Assembly (NCBI GenBank): GCA_963805705.1
Contig: CAWDVH010000003.1
Coordinates: 41,195-105,194 of the forward strand
Source of the DNA: CAWDVH01 sp963805705
GTDB taxonomy: Bacteria > Actinomycetota > Actinomycetes > Streptosporangiales > Streptosporangiaceae
Length of the DNA stretch: 64,000 nucleotides
Direction: 5' to 3'
In this document: positions 57,984-64,000 of the stretch, piece by piece
Position numbering within the stretch: the stretch's first letter is position 1
How the letters are laid out: every line of letters begins with the position of its first letter
Position numbers and translations under genes: made by a program
The notes under the pieces: model-generated
What the model was told of the DNA's origin: nothing
The model's database searches: none
What the model saw: the letters and a program-made list of their open reading frames with translations, nothing else

Positions 57984-58715
57984 CTAGCTCGCGTCCGCCG
58001 GGTCCGCCGGCTGCGCTGTGTCCGCCGGTTGCGCTGTGTCTGCCGGCTGCGCTGGGTCCGCCGGCTGGTCTGGGTCCGATCCGGCCGCGCCGGCCTCGGG
58101 CGAGCCCAGGCGCAGCGGCGGCAGCTTGTACAGGATGTCTATGTCGAGCTGCTGGGCATCGGCCAGCACGGTGTCCTGCTGCTGCTGGGCCTGGCCGGCG
58201 GTCTGCTTGGCCAGCTCGGACGCCAGGCCGCCCAGCTGCCGTACCCCGGTGTCATCCACCAGCACATGGCTGGTGGAAAGGACCGTGATGCCCTCCACCC
58301 GCCGGTTCGCCTGGCCGGGCAGCGAGAGAGCCGCCCCGACCTGCGCCGCCTCAGCGGGGTCGGCCGGGTGCACGGTCAGCCGGTTACGCTCGCCGATTAC
58401 CCATTTATGGTATTTCATCACCTCGCCCTGAAGAGGCAGGGTTCGTATGTCCTCAGCCGCCAGCCCGAATCGCTTTCCCTGGGCGAAGCAGCGGGCGTAG
58501 GCCACCAGGGCCGCCGACCAGAGCGCCTGCGGCACGACCGCGTCCCGCTCTTCCTCCGGCGTGGCCAGCTCGGACAGCAGCCGCTTGCAGCATTCCATGA
58601 CGAACTGGAGATCCTGCAGGATCGAGACCTGGTCGGCGAGAATCCGCGCGGACGGCACGTCCAGCGCGACCGCCAGCATCTGGTCCTGTGATGATGGCGC
58701 GTTCGTCCCGCTCAT
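57984..58715 (-). CDS. Hypothetical protein with repeat-rich acidic C-terminus
   Basis: A 243-residue protein not assigned to a family. Residues 15-190 look helical and soluble (ILQDLQFVMECCKRLLSELA; ALVAYARCFAQGKRFGL; YHKWVIGERNRLTVHP). The last 35 residues are Pro/Ala/Asp repeats (PADPAQPADTAQPADT), encoded by short tandem DNA repeats at 57990-58080. A GAGGAG precedes the ATG at 58715. It converges with the DDN gene, with ten bases between. The absence of a signal peptide or membrane helix suggests a cytoplasmic role. Confidence 0.7.
   Translation of the reverse strand: MSGTNAPSSQDQMLAVALDVPSARILADQVSILQDLQFVMECCKRLLSELATPEEERDAVVPQALWSAALVAYARCFAQGKRFGLAAEDIRTLPLQGEVMKYHKWVIGERNRLTVHPADPAEAAQVGAALSLPGQANRRVEGITVLSTSHVLVDDTGVRQLGGLASELAKQTAGQAQQQQDTVLADAQQLDIDILYKLPPLRLGSPEAGAAGSDPDQPADPAQPADTAQPADTAQPADPADAS
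57990..58080 (-). repeat. Short tandem repeats at the 3' end of a hypothetical gene
   Basis: Repeated CCGCCGG(C/T)TGCGCTGTGT-like words of 15-18 bp encode the Ala-Gln-Pro-Ala-Asp-Thr tail of the gene on the minus strand. Copies differ by single bases. Confidence 0.7.
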
Positions 58716-58837
58716 AGCTCCTCGTCCCGGTCCGTGACCCCCATGACTACGTGCGCTCAGATTCTCACAGCCCGGCTGCGGTCCCCCGTCTCACAAAGCG
58801 ACAAGTCACTCCCGCCCGTCACTGCTGCTCGCGGCGC

Positions 58838-59542
58838 TCACACCGCCACGAGCAGCAGGCGGCTGGCCGCCGCCGTCCCGGCGGCCAGGTTGTCCAGGAA
58901 GAGCTCGCGCGCCAGCGGAATATCGCGCAGTTCCCACAGGAGAAGGGAGTTCTGCCAGGCCAGGTCCCTGGCCGAGTTGATGGTCCAGCTGCCGACGAGG
59001 TTGCTGACCGCCTGCAGGTGGTGATCGACGGCCAGCTCGGGCGCGGACTCGAACGACTGGCGGACTGATTGCTCGGCCGCGTCCAGTAGCTGGTCCACCT
59101 TCTGGTAGTCGGCCAGATGGGTGCCCGCGGCCGGAGAGGTGGCCAGATCGGCGCAGGTGCTGACGACGGCCATCGGCAGGTCGTGGTTGATGTGGGCGTT
59201 CATGCCGGCCAGGGCGAACTGGATCGGCTCTATCCCCGGCTGGGCACGCTGCTGGACGAGCGGGCGCCAGGCCAGCGGCACCGCCGCCGGATCGCCCGCC
59301 GCGGCGGCCGCGCTGAAGTAGAGGCTGGCGAACTCCAGGTCGAGCCTGGTCATGAACTCCGGATCGGCGAAAAACCCCTGGCCGAGATTGCTGTTCATCT
59401 GCTGGGTCACCGTGAGGTACATGCGGTTGAAGCAGGCCAGGCCATCGCCGGCCGGATGGGCCGCCTCGAAGGCTTCCATGCGTGCTATGGCCTGGGCGAC
59501 CGACGTCGCTGCGGCGGGCGGGCCTGACGGATCGGCGGACAT
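58838..59542 (-). CDS. DUF5995-like protein
   Basis: A 234-residue all-helical protein resembling the DUF5995 family. The features used are GDGLACFNRMYLTVT near residue 33, the DPEFMTRLDLEFASLYF helix, FALAGMNAHINHDLPMAVV and the closing WELRDIPLARELFLDNL. The His-rich NAHINHDL motif suggests a metal site, and the family may be hydrolase-like, but no function is established. The ATG at 59542 is the natural start. It is divergent from the LLM oxidoreductase gene 71 bp away. Confidence 0.78.
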   Translation of the reverse strand: MSADPSGPPAAATSVAQAIARMEAFEAAHPAGDGLACFNRMYLTVTQQMNSNLGQGFFADPEFMTRLDLEFASLYFSAAAAAGDPAAVPLAWRPLVQQRAQPGIEPIQFALAGMNAHINHDLPMAVVSTCADLATSPAAGTHLADYQKVDQLLDAAEQSVRQSFESAPELAVDHHLQAVSNLVGSWTINSARDLAWQNSLLLWELRDIPLARELFLDNLAAGTAAASRLLLVAV

Positions 59543-59613
59543 GGCGTCACTATAGGGCGAGGCTGGTCAGGACGGCGGCGACCTGGCCGAGGTCGCCCGA
59601 TACGATGCGCCGT

Positions 59614-60531
59614 ATGCGGTTCGCGATCTCGATCCCCCAGTTTTACTCCGACGGCCAGTTCGACCCGGCGGCGTTCCGCGCCTATTTCGCGCGCGTGCAG
59701 GAGCTGGGCTTCGACAGCGCGTGGGCGCAGGAACAGGTGCTGGGGCCGGCGCCGCAGCTGGCCCCGATCGAGGCGATGACCTATGCGGCCGCGTGCACCG
59801 ACCGGCTGCGGCTGGGGTGCGTGGTCTTCGTGTCCACCCTGCACAGCCCGGTGCACCTGGCCAAGAGCCTCAGCACGCTGGACCAGCTCAGCCGCGGCCG
59901 GATCGAGATCGGCGTCGGCACGGGCGGTAAGGGGCGGCCGTTCGCCGCCTTCGGCGTGGATCCCGGCCGGTACGTCGCGCAGTTCACCGAGGGGCTCGCG
60001 CTGATGAAGAGGCTGTGGACTGATTCCCGCGTCACCTTCGACGGGGAGTTCTGGCAGCTGCAGGATGCGGCCATGGAGCCCAAGCCATTCCAGAAGCCAT
60101 TCCCGCCGGTCTGGTTCGGCGGGGCCGCGCCGGCCGCGCTGCGGCGTGCCGTGCGGCTGGGCGACGGCTTCTTCGGCGCGGGCTCCTCCCCCACCGCGAA
60201 GTTCGCCGGCCAGGTCCAGATCGTGCGGGAGGCGCTCGCCGGGTCGGGCCTGCCGGCGGCCGATTTCCCCATCGCCAAGCGCGTCTATATCGCGGTGGAC
60301 GAGGACGCCGGGCGGGCGCGCCAGCGGATGAACACCGAGCTGGAGCGGCTCTACGGGCGCCGTTCGCAGGACATCGAGGACGCCGCGATCGCGGGCACGG
60401 CCGCCGACTGCGTCCGCGAGGTGCGCAAGGTGGCCGAGGCCGGCGCGGAACTGATCCTGTTCACGCCGATGTTCGAGCCAGCCGAGCACGCCGAGCGCCT
60501 GGCCGCGGAGGTCATCCCCCGGCTCGGGTAG
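59614..60531 (+). CDS. LLM-class (F420-dependent) oxidoreductase
   Basis: About 305 residues with the luciferase-like TIM barrel. It starts RFAISIPQFYSDGQFD, has LGFDSAWAQEQVLG in the first helix, the IEIGVGTGGKGRPFAAFGVD loop (in part VGTGGKGRPF) that holds the deazaflavin or flavin, and PPVWFGGAAPAALRRA. Such enzymes use F420 or FMN to oxidise or reduce alcohols and xenobiotics. ATG at 59614 gives the usual start; ATG at 59605 adds three residues. It ends just before a strong hairpin shared with the convergent NTF2-like gene. Confidence 0.88.
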   Translation: MRFAISIPQFYSDGQFDPAAFRAYFARVQELGFDSAWAQEQVLGPAPQLAPIEAMTYAAACTDRLRLGCVVFVSTLHSPVHLAKSLSTLDQLSRGRIEIGVGTGGKGRPFAAFGVDPGRYVAQFTEGLALMKRLWTDSRVTFDGEFWQLQDAAMEPKPFQKPFPPVWFGGAAPAALRRAVRLGDGFFGAGSSPTAKFAGQVQIVREALAGSGLPAADFPIAKRVYIAVDEDAGRARQRMNTELERLYGRRSQDIEDAAIAGTAADCVREVRKVAEAGAELILFTPMFEPAEHAERLAAEVIPRLG

Positions 60532-60536
60532 CGGCT

Positions 60537-60565
60537 CGCGCCGGGTATCAACAGCACCCGGCGCG
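60537..60565. terminator. Bidirectional hairpin terminator between convergent genes
   Basis: Perfect ten-base arms CGCGCCGGGT and ACCCGGCGCG enclose a nine-base loop. It lies in the 40-bp gap between the LLM oxidoreductase stop and the NTF2-like stop and would serve both transcripts. Confidence 0.75.
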
Positions 60566-60571
60566 GGCCGT

Positions 60572-60970
60572 TTATGCTGCTGACGGAGGGTGCGGCGACA
60601 GGTGCTCGTGCACGGCGGCCCACCGGTCACCGTCGCGGCGGAAGACGATGGTCTCCCGCTCGCTGACGGCCTGCTCGCCGGCGCGGGTGCGGATCACCGT
60701 CGTGACATCGTGACTGAAGACGCCGACGTCCCCCAGGTCCTGCACGACCGGCTGCGCGGAGGTGCAGGACTGGACGCGGAAGCCATCCTCGCGCTCCCAC
60801 TGCCGCCAGAGCCGCTGGTAGTCATCCCGGGAGGCCAGCCGGGCCTCAGTGGTGTAGAAGATGAAGGTCGCATCGGGAGCGAAGCAGCCGAAGTAGGCCG
60901 CCGTGTCGTGCCGGCCGAACGCCTGGACGAGATGCCGCGCCGCGGCGAGTATCTCGTCGGCGACGGTCAC
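60572..60970 (-). CDS. NTF2-like / SnoaL-like protein
   Basis: A 132-residue protein of the NTF2-like fold. The first helix has LVQAFGRHDTAAYFGCFAPD, then ATFIFYT, GVFSHDVTTVIR and the closing strand GDRWAAVHEHLSPHP, typical of SnoaL_3/DUF4440-type proteins. The GTG start at 60970 overlaps the stop of the ureohydrolase gene (GTGA), so it is translated with it. It may act on a product of that pathway or help stability; the role is not known. Confidence 0.82.
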   Translation of the reverse strand: MTVADEILAAARHLVQAFGRHDTAAYFGCFAPDATFIFYTTEARLASRDDYQRLWRQWEREDGFRVQSCTSAQPVVQDLGDVGVFSHDVTTVIRTRAGEQAVSERETIVFRRDGDRWAAVHEHLSPHPPSAA

Positions 60971-61944
60971 CGGGCGGCCTTCCCGGCGGCCAGGGCCGAC
61001 AGCAGCTCGTAACCGGCGTGCGCCGCGGCGATCCCGGTGATCTGCGCGTGATCGTAGGCCGGCGCGACCTCCACGATGTCCGCGCCGACGAGGTTCAGGC
61101 GGGCGAAGGATCGCAGCGTGGCCAGCAGCTCACGGCTGGACAGGCCGCCCGCCTCCGGCGTGCCGGTCCCCGGGGCGTGCGCGGGATCGAGCACGTCGAT
61201 ATCCACCGAGACGTACACGGGACGGTCACCGACCCGCTGCCGGATGCGCTCCACCAGGCCGGCTACGCCGAGCAGCTCCACGTCGGGCGCCGATATCACC
61301 TGGAAGCCCAGCTCGATGTCCTGGGTCAGATCGGTGTCGGCGTACAGGGGACCGCGGATTCCCGCGTGCAGGCAGCCTGACCGGTCCAGCAGGCCTTCCT
61401 CCGAGGCCCGGCGAAAGGGCGTGCCATGCGTGTAGGCCGCGCCGAAGTAGGTGTCCCAGGTATCGAGGTGCGCGTCGAAATGGACGACCGCCAGCGGGCC
61501 GTGCACCGACGACAGCGCCCGCAGCATCGGCAGTGCCACCGTATGGTCGCCGCCGAGCATCAGCACGCTGGGCGCGCGTTCCAGCAGATCGCGCGCCCCG
61601 CGCTCGATCTGGCTGATCGCCTGCTCGATGCTGAACGGGTTGACCGCGAGATCCCCCGCATCGGCCACCTGCTGGCTGGCGAACGGCGATACCTGCAGGG
61701 CCGGGTTGTAGGGGCGCAGCAGCCGGGACGACTCCCGGATGTGGGCGGGGCCGAAGCGGGCGCCCGGCCGGTAGCTGACCCCGCTGTCGAAAGGCACGCC
61801 CAGCACCGCCACGTCGGCCTGCGACACCTCATCGAGGCGCGGCAGGCGGGCGAAGGTGGCCTCCCCGGCGTACCGGGGCACCACGGTGGCGTCCACCGGC
61901 CCGACGGTGTCGCCGACGATGATCCGCGGGACAGGATCGGTCAT
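60967..61944 (-). CDS. Agmatinase / ureohydrolase-family enzyme
   Basis: A 325-residue ureohydrolase with a complete binuclear manganese site: GGDHTVAL near residue 130, HFDAHLDTWD, and VDIDVLDPAHAPGTGTPEAGG (in part VDIDVLDPAHAPGTG). The YTHGTPFRRASEEGLLD region is typical of agmatinase, guanidinobutyrase and guanidine or guanidinopropionate hydrolases. It removes urea from a guanidino group. The ATG at 61944 overlaps the permease stop (ATGA), and its end overlaps the NTF2-like start. Pairing with an NCS1 permease suggests the substrate is imported; true agmatinase is not certain. Confidence 0.88.
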   Translation of the reverse strand: MTDPVPRIIVGDTVGPVDATVVPRYAGEATFARLPRLDEVSQADVAVLGVPFDSGVSYRPGARFGPAHIRESSRLLRPYNPALQVSPFASQQVADAGDLAVNPFSIEQAISQIERGARDLLERAPSVLMLGGDHTVALPMLRALSSVHGPLAVVHFDAHLDTWDTYFGAAYTHGTPFRRASEEGLLDRSGCLHAGIRGPLYADTDLTQDIELGFQVISAPDVELLGVAGLVERIRQRVGDRPVYVSVDIDVLDPAHAPGTGTPEAGGLSSRELLATLRSFARLNLVGADIVEVAPAYDHAQITGIAAAHAGYELLSALAAGKAAR

Positions 61945-63440
61945 GCCGCCGCCTCCGCGGCCTGGTCGATCGCCTTCAGCTCCCGCTCGCTGACATCGAT
62001 GGCCGACTGCTCGGCGGTCACGTCGAGCGAGCGCGACAGCAGCAGGTAGACCAGGCCGGAGACGACCAGGCCGACCAGCCAGGCGTAATCCACGCCGTTG
62101 GTCAGGTGATTCGGGAAGTAGCCGGTGTAGGACAGGCCGGCGATGGGCGGCAGCACCATGAACGGGATCTCGCAGGCAAAGCCGATGAAATACGCCGTCA
62201 GGCCGCGCCAGCCCCACAGGCCGTAGACGCCGTCCGGACGGAAGATGTCGGTGATCGCGTAGTGCCCGCGGCGGACGAAGAAATAGTCCACCAGGTTGAG
62301 CGCGGTCCACGGCACGAGCAGGTACAGCATCAGTGTCAGCGAGTTGAGGACCGCGGACACGGCGCTGGTGCTGGAGGAGATGCTGGCCCCGATGGCGTAC
62401 CACACGATCGCCAGCGCGATGATCGTCCCGACACGCCACGCCCGGCTGGTCCTGATCTTCTTGAACGAGTCGATCCCGGTCAGGACCGTGAGCATCGCCC
62501 CGTACGCGTTCATGCCCATCGTGGCCAGCAGCGCTGTCGCGGACAGCACGGCCGTGATCGAGCCGAGCGGGGCGGCCACGTTGTCCCCCGCGACCTGCAG
62601 CCCGACCAGCCCGTCATTGACGCCGAGGCGGGTGGCGAGCCACGCGCCGATGGCGATCAGCCAGATCGCCGAGCTTGAGGCGCCGAAGAACACCGCGGTG
62701 ATGATTCCGCGGGCCGGCGTCTTGCGGGGCATGTAGCGCGAGTAGTCAGAAACGTACGGCGCGTAGGTGATGTTGTAGGCGGCGGCGACCGAGAACTGGG
62801 CCATGAACGCCGCGAAGACGAAGCCGGCCGGGTGGTGGTGCCCGGTGCCGCCTGCGTGCCCGATGAGAATGGCGATCGAGATGATGGCGTAGCACGGGAA
62901 CGAGATGACCAGCAGGAACCGGAAGACCCGGTGCACCCAGTCGTAGCCGAAGATGGCCAGCAGCGCCGCGAGCACCGCGGTGACGATCGCCACCAGGCGG
63001 GCGTTCCAGCCGAATGCGCCGTGCAGTCCGGTGCTCATCAGGACCTGGTCGGCCACATTGAAGGCCATGTAGGTGAACAGCACGGCGAACAGGGCCACGA
63101 CGACGCCGCGATAGCCGAGCTGCGCGCGGGTCTGGATCATCTGCGGCAGGCCGAAGACCGGGCCCTGGGTGGCGTGAAAGGCCATGAACAGCGTGCCGAA
63201 CCAGATGCCCAGCGCGCCGGCCAGGATCGACCAGCCCAGCGACAGGCCCAGCGCGGGGCCCACGAAGCCGATCGGGATCGTGAAGTACTGGAAGTTGCCC
63301 AGGAACCACAGCATGGTCTGCTGCCAGACCTTGCCGTGCCGCTCCGAGTCCGGGATCCAGTCGATCGAGTGCACCTCGATCTGGCCGAGCAGGCCGCGCT
63401 CAGCCTCGCCGACCGCCGGCTCCGTGGCCTGTGTCGCCAT
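61941..63440 (-). CDS. NCS1-family nucleobase/guanidino-compound permease
   Basis: A 499-residue secondary transporter with 12 predicted helices of the nucleobase:cation symporter-1 family (cytosine, allantoin, thiamine). Family features include MLWFLGNFQYFTIPIGFVGP (in part WFLGNFQYFTIP), AAAYNITYAPYVSDYSRYMP (in part YVSDYSRYMP) and PWTALNLVDYFFVRRGHY. It imports a cyclic or guanidino nitrogen compound with sodium or protons. The ATG at 63440 begins a coupled operon with the ureohydrolase and NTF2-like genes, divergent from an XRE-type regulator, so the operon is likely substrate-inducible nitrogen scavenging. Confidence 0.88.
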   Translation of the reverse strand: MATQATEPAVGEAERGLLGQIEVHSIDWIPDSERHGKVWQQTMLWFLGNFQYFTIPIGFVGPALGLSLGWSILAGALGIWFGTLFMAFHATQGPVFGLPQMIQTRAQLGYRGVVVALFAVLFTYMAFNVADQVLMSTGLHGAFGWNARLVAIVTAVLAALLAIFGYDWVHRVFRFLLVISFPCYAIISIAILIGHAGGTGHHHPAGFVFAAFMAQFSVAAAYNITYAPYVSDYSRYMPRKTPARGIITAVFFGASSSAIWLIAIGAWLATRLGVNDGLVGLQVAGDNVAAPLGSITAVLSATALLATMGMNAYGAMLTVLTGIDSFKKIRTSRAWRVGTIIALAIVWYAIGASISSSTSAVSAVLNSLTLMLYLLVPWTALNLVDYFFVRRGHYAITDIFRPDGVYGLWGWRGLTAYFIGFACEIPFMVLPPIAGLSYTGYFPNHLTNGVDYAWLVGLVVSGLVYLLLSRSLDVTAEQSAIDVSERELKAIDQAAEAAA

Positions 63441-63595
63441 GCCGCCTCCCAGCTAGATGTGACCTGCCTCACAAATTATGATCACTAGATGTTTCCTGGC
63501 AGTCAACCCTTGTTTCATAACGAGTTCTGGGGTGCGATGGGATCCGGGACCCGGGCGGCCAGGGTCCCGTAGGCCAGCGCCGGGGAGGAGGACTG
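63441..63595. promoter_or_regulatory. Divergent control region between NCS1 operon and XRE regulator
   Basis: About 155 bp, with an unusually AT-rich stretch for this window around 63470-63520 (CACAAATTATGATCAC, TTGTTTCATAACG). It contains a repeated CTAGATGT word and a GTGA/TCAC inverted pair. This is the expected place for promoters of both units and for the regulator's binding site. Confidence 0.45.
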
Positions 63596-64000
63596 ATGCC
63601 CAGCGGCAGCAGCGGGAACGGCGCGCTAGAGAGCGGCCCCGGCGGCCCGCGCATCGGCGCGCGGCTGCGGGCGGCCAGGCTCGCCGCCCGCAAGAGCATG
63701 GCCGAAGTGGCCGAGCAGAGCGGGCTGACCAAGGGATTCGTTTCCAAGCTGGAACGAGACCTCGCGAACGTCTCGGTCGCCTCGCTCATCCGGCTCTGTG
63801 AGGCACTGGAGGTGTCCGTCGGCTCCCTGTTCGACGCCTCCAGGGGCGAGGTGGTCAGGCGCGGCGCGTACCCGCCCATCAACTTCGGCGGCAGCGGGGT
63901 CAGGGAGTACCTGCTCACGCCGTCCGGTGAGAAGCGCATGCAGGCCATCCTCAGCGACATCGAGCCAGGCGGCGGCAGCGGCGATGAGCCCTACTCGCTG
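63596..64000 (+). CDS. XRE-family regulator, partial at the window edge
   Basis: The first 135 codons of a regulator cut by the window end. An XRE helix-turn-helix spans about residues 20-78 (ARLRAARLAARKSMAEVAEQ, SGLTKGFVSKLERD, VASLIRLCEALEVSVGSLF). The region after residue 100, VREYLLTPSGEKRMQAILSD and on, resembles the start of a cupin domain, the usual effector part of such regulators. A GGGGAGGAGG lies eight bases before the ATG. It is divergent from the permease-ureohydrolase operon and probably controls it. The C-terminal cupin is inferred from the start only. Confidence 0.8.
   Translation, partial: MPSGSSGNGALESGPGGPRIGARLRAARLAARKSMAEVAEQSGLTKGFVSKLERDLANVSVASLIRLCEALEVSVGSLFDASRGEVVRRGAYPPINFGGSGVREYLLTPSGEKRMQAILSDIEPGGGSGDEPYSL

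Noticed and set aside
61945..62439. N-terminal extension of the ureohydrolase frame
   Set aside because: It lies antiparallel in frame within the NCS1 permease gene and encodes no known domain; the ATG at 61944 is coupled to the permease stop.
1..64000. tRNA, rRNA, insertion sequences, integrases and attachment sites
   Set aside because: I looked for cloverleaf-like sequences, transposase motifs and long terminal inverted repeats and found none I could support by reading alone.

Overview
The window is about 70% G+C with strong G/C third-position bias. It carries F420-type oxidoreductases, a RIO kinase, a DUF5995-like protein, an actinobacterial MMPL transporter and a rifamycin phosphotransferase preceded by a rifamycin-associated element. 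This points to a soil actinomycete (Actinomycetota, perhaps a Streptosporangiales-like filamentous genus); the genus cannot be fixed from the sequence. I see no tRNA, rRNA, insertion sequence, integrase or CRISPR array.

Layout. 0.15-7.3 kb: a methyltransferase, a small membrane protein, a frameshift-split NarL-type sensor kinase coupled to a short SnoaL-like ORF, a large XRE-STAND-TPR regulator and a VOC protein. 7.4-11.2 kb: rifampicin phosphotransferase (rph) with a perfect 19-bp palindromic rifamycin-associated element, and an orphan three-helix membrane protein. 11.4-26.4 kb: a complete L-rhamnose regulon made of an ABC importer (ATPase, two permeases, lipoprotein), mutarotase, isomerase, aldolase/dehydrogenase fusion, kinase, LacI regulator and lutABC. 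It can carry rhamnose to DHAP plus L-lactaldehyde, L-lactate and pyruvate. Two matching LacI-type operators sit before the importer and before lacI. Several gene junctions in this locus hold short tandem arrays (13-, 15- and 17-bp units), and one of them encodes a small ORF coupled at both ends to its neighbours.

26.4-34.0 kb: a LuxR-STAND regulator divergent from a hydantoinase, a small P-loop kinase, two VOC proteins, an SRPBCC protein, a methyltransferase and a DUF167 remnant. 34.1-45.5 kb: the most unusual region. A GTP cyclohydrolase II is translationally coupled to a flippase-like membrane protein and a membrane acyltransferase. Around them lie a PTPS/QueD-fold protein lacking the usual catalytic residues, a BchC-like dehydrogenase, a histidine phosphatase, a CDP-alcohol phosphotransferase/sulfatase fusion, a GT4 glycosyltransferase and up to three methyltransferases. 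I read this as a pathway from a GTP-derived heterocycle to a membrane-associated, possibly lipid- or sugar-linked product; its chemistry is inferred and undemonstrated.

45.5-64.0 kb: mixed accessory genes. These are a hydrolase/TetR pair, an aminoglycoside-phosphotransferase-like kinase, a TetR/MMPL pair with twin operators, RIO kinase, a Cys-cluster pentapeptide-repeat protein, a PhyH dioxygenase, a GNAT-proline iminopeptidase fusion, a Tat-type polysaccharide deacetylase, an orphan NarL regulator, a DDN-type nitroreductase and an LLM oxidoreductase. The window closes with a coupled operon of NCS1 permease, ureohydrolase and NTF2-like protein, divergent from an XRE regulator cut by the window edge; this looks like guanidino-compound or nucleobase scavenging.
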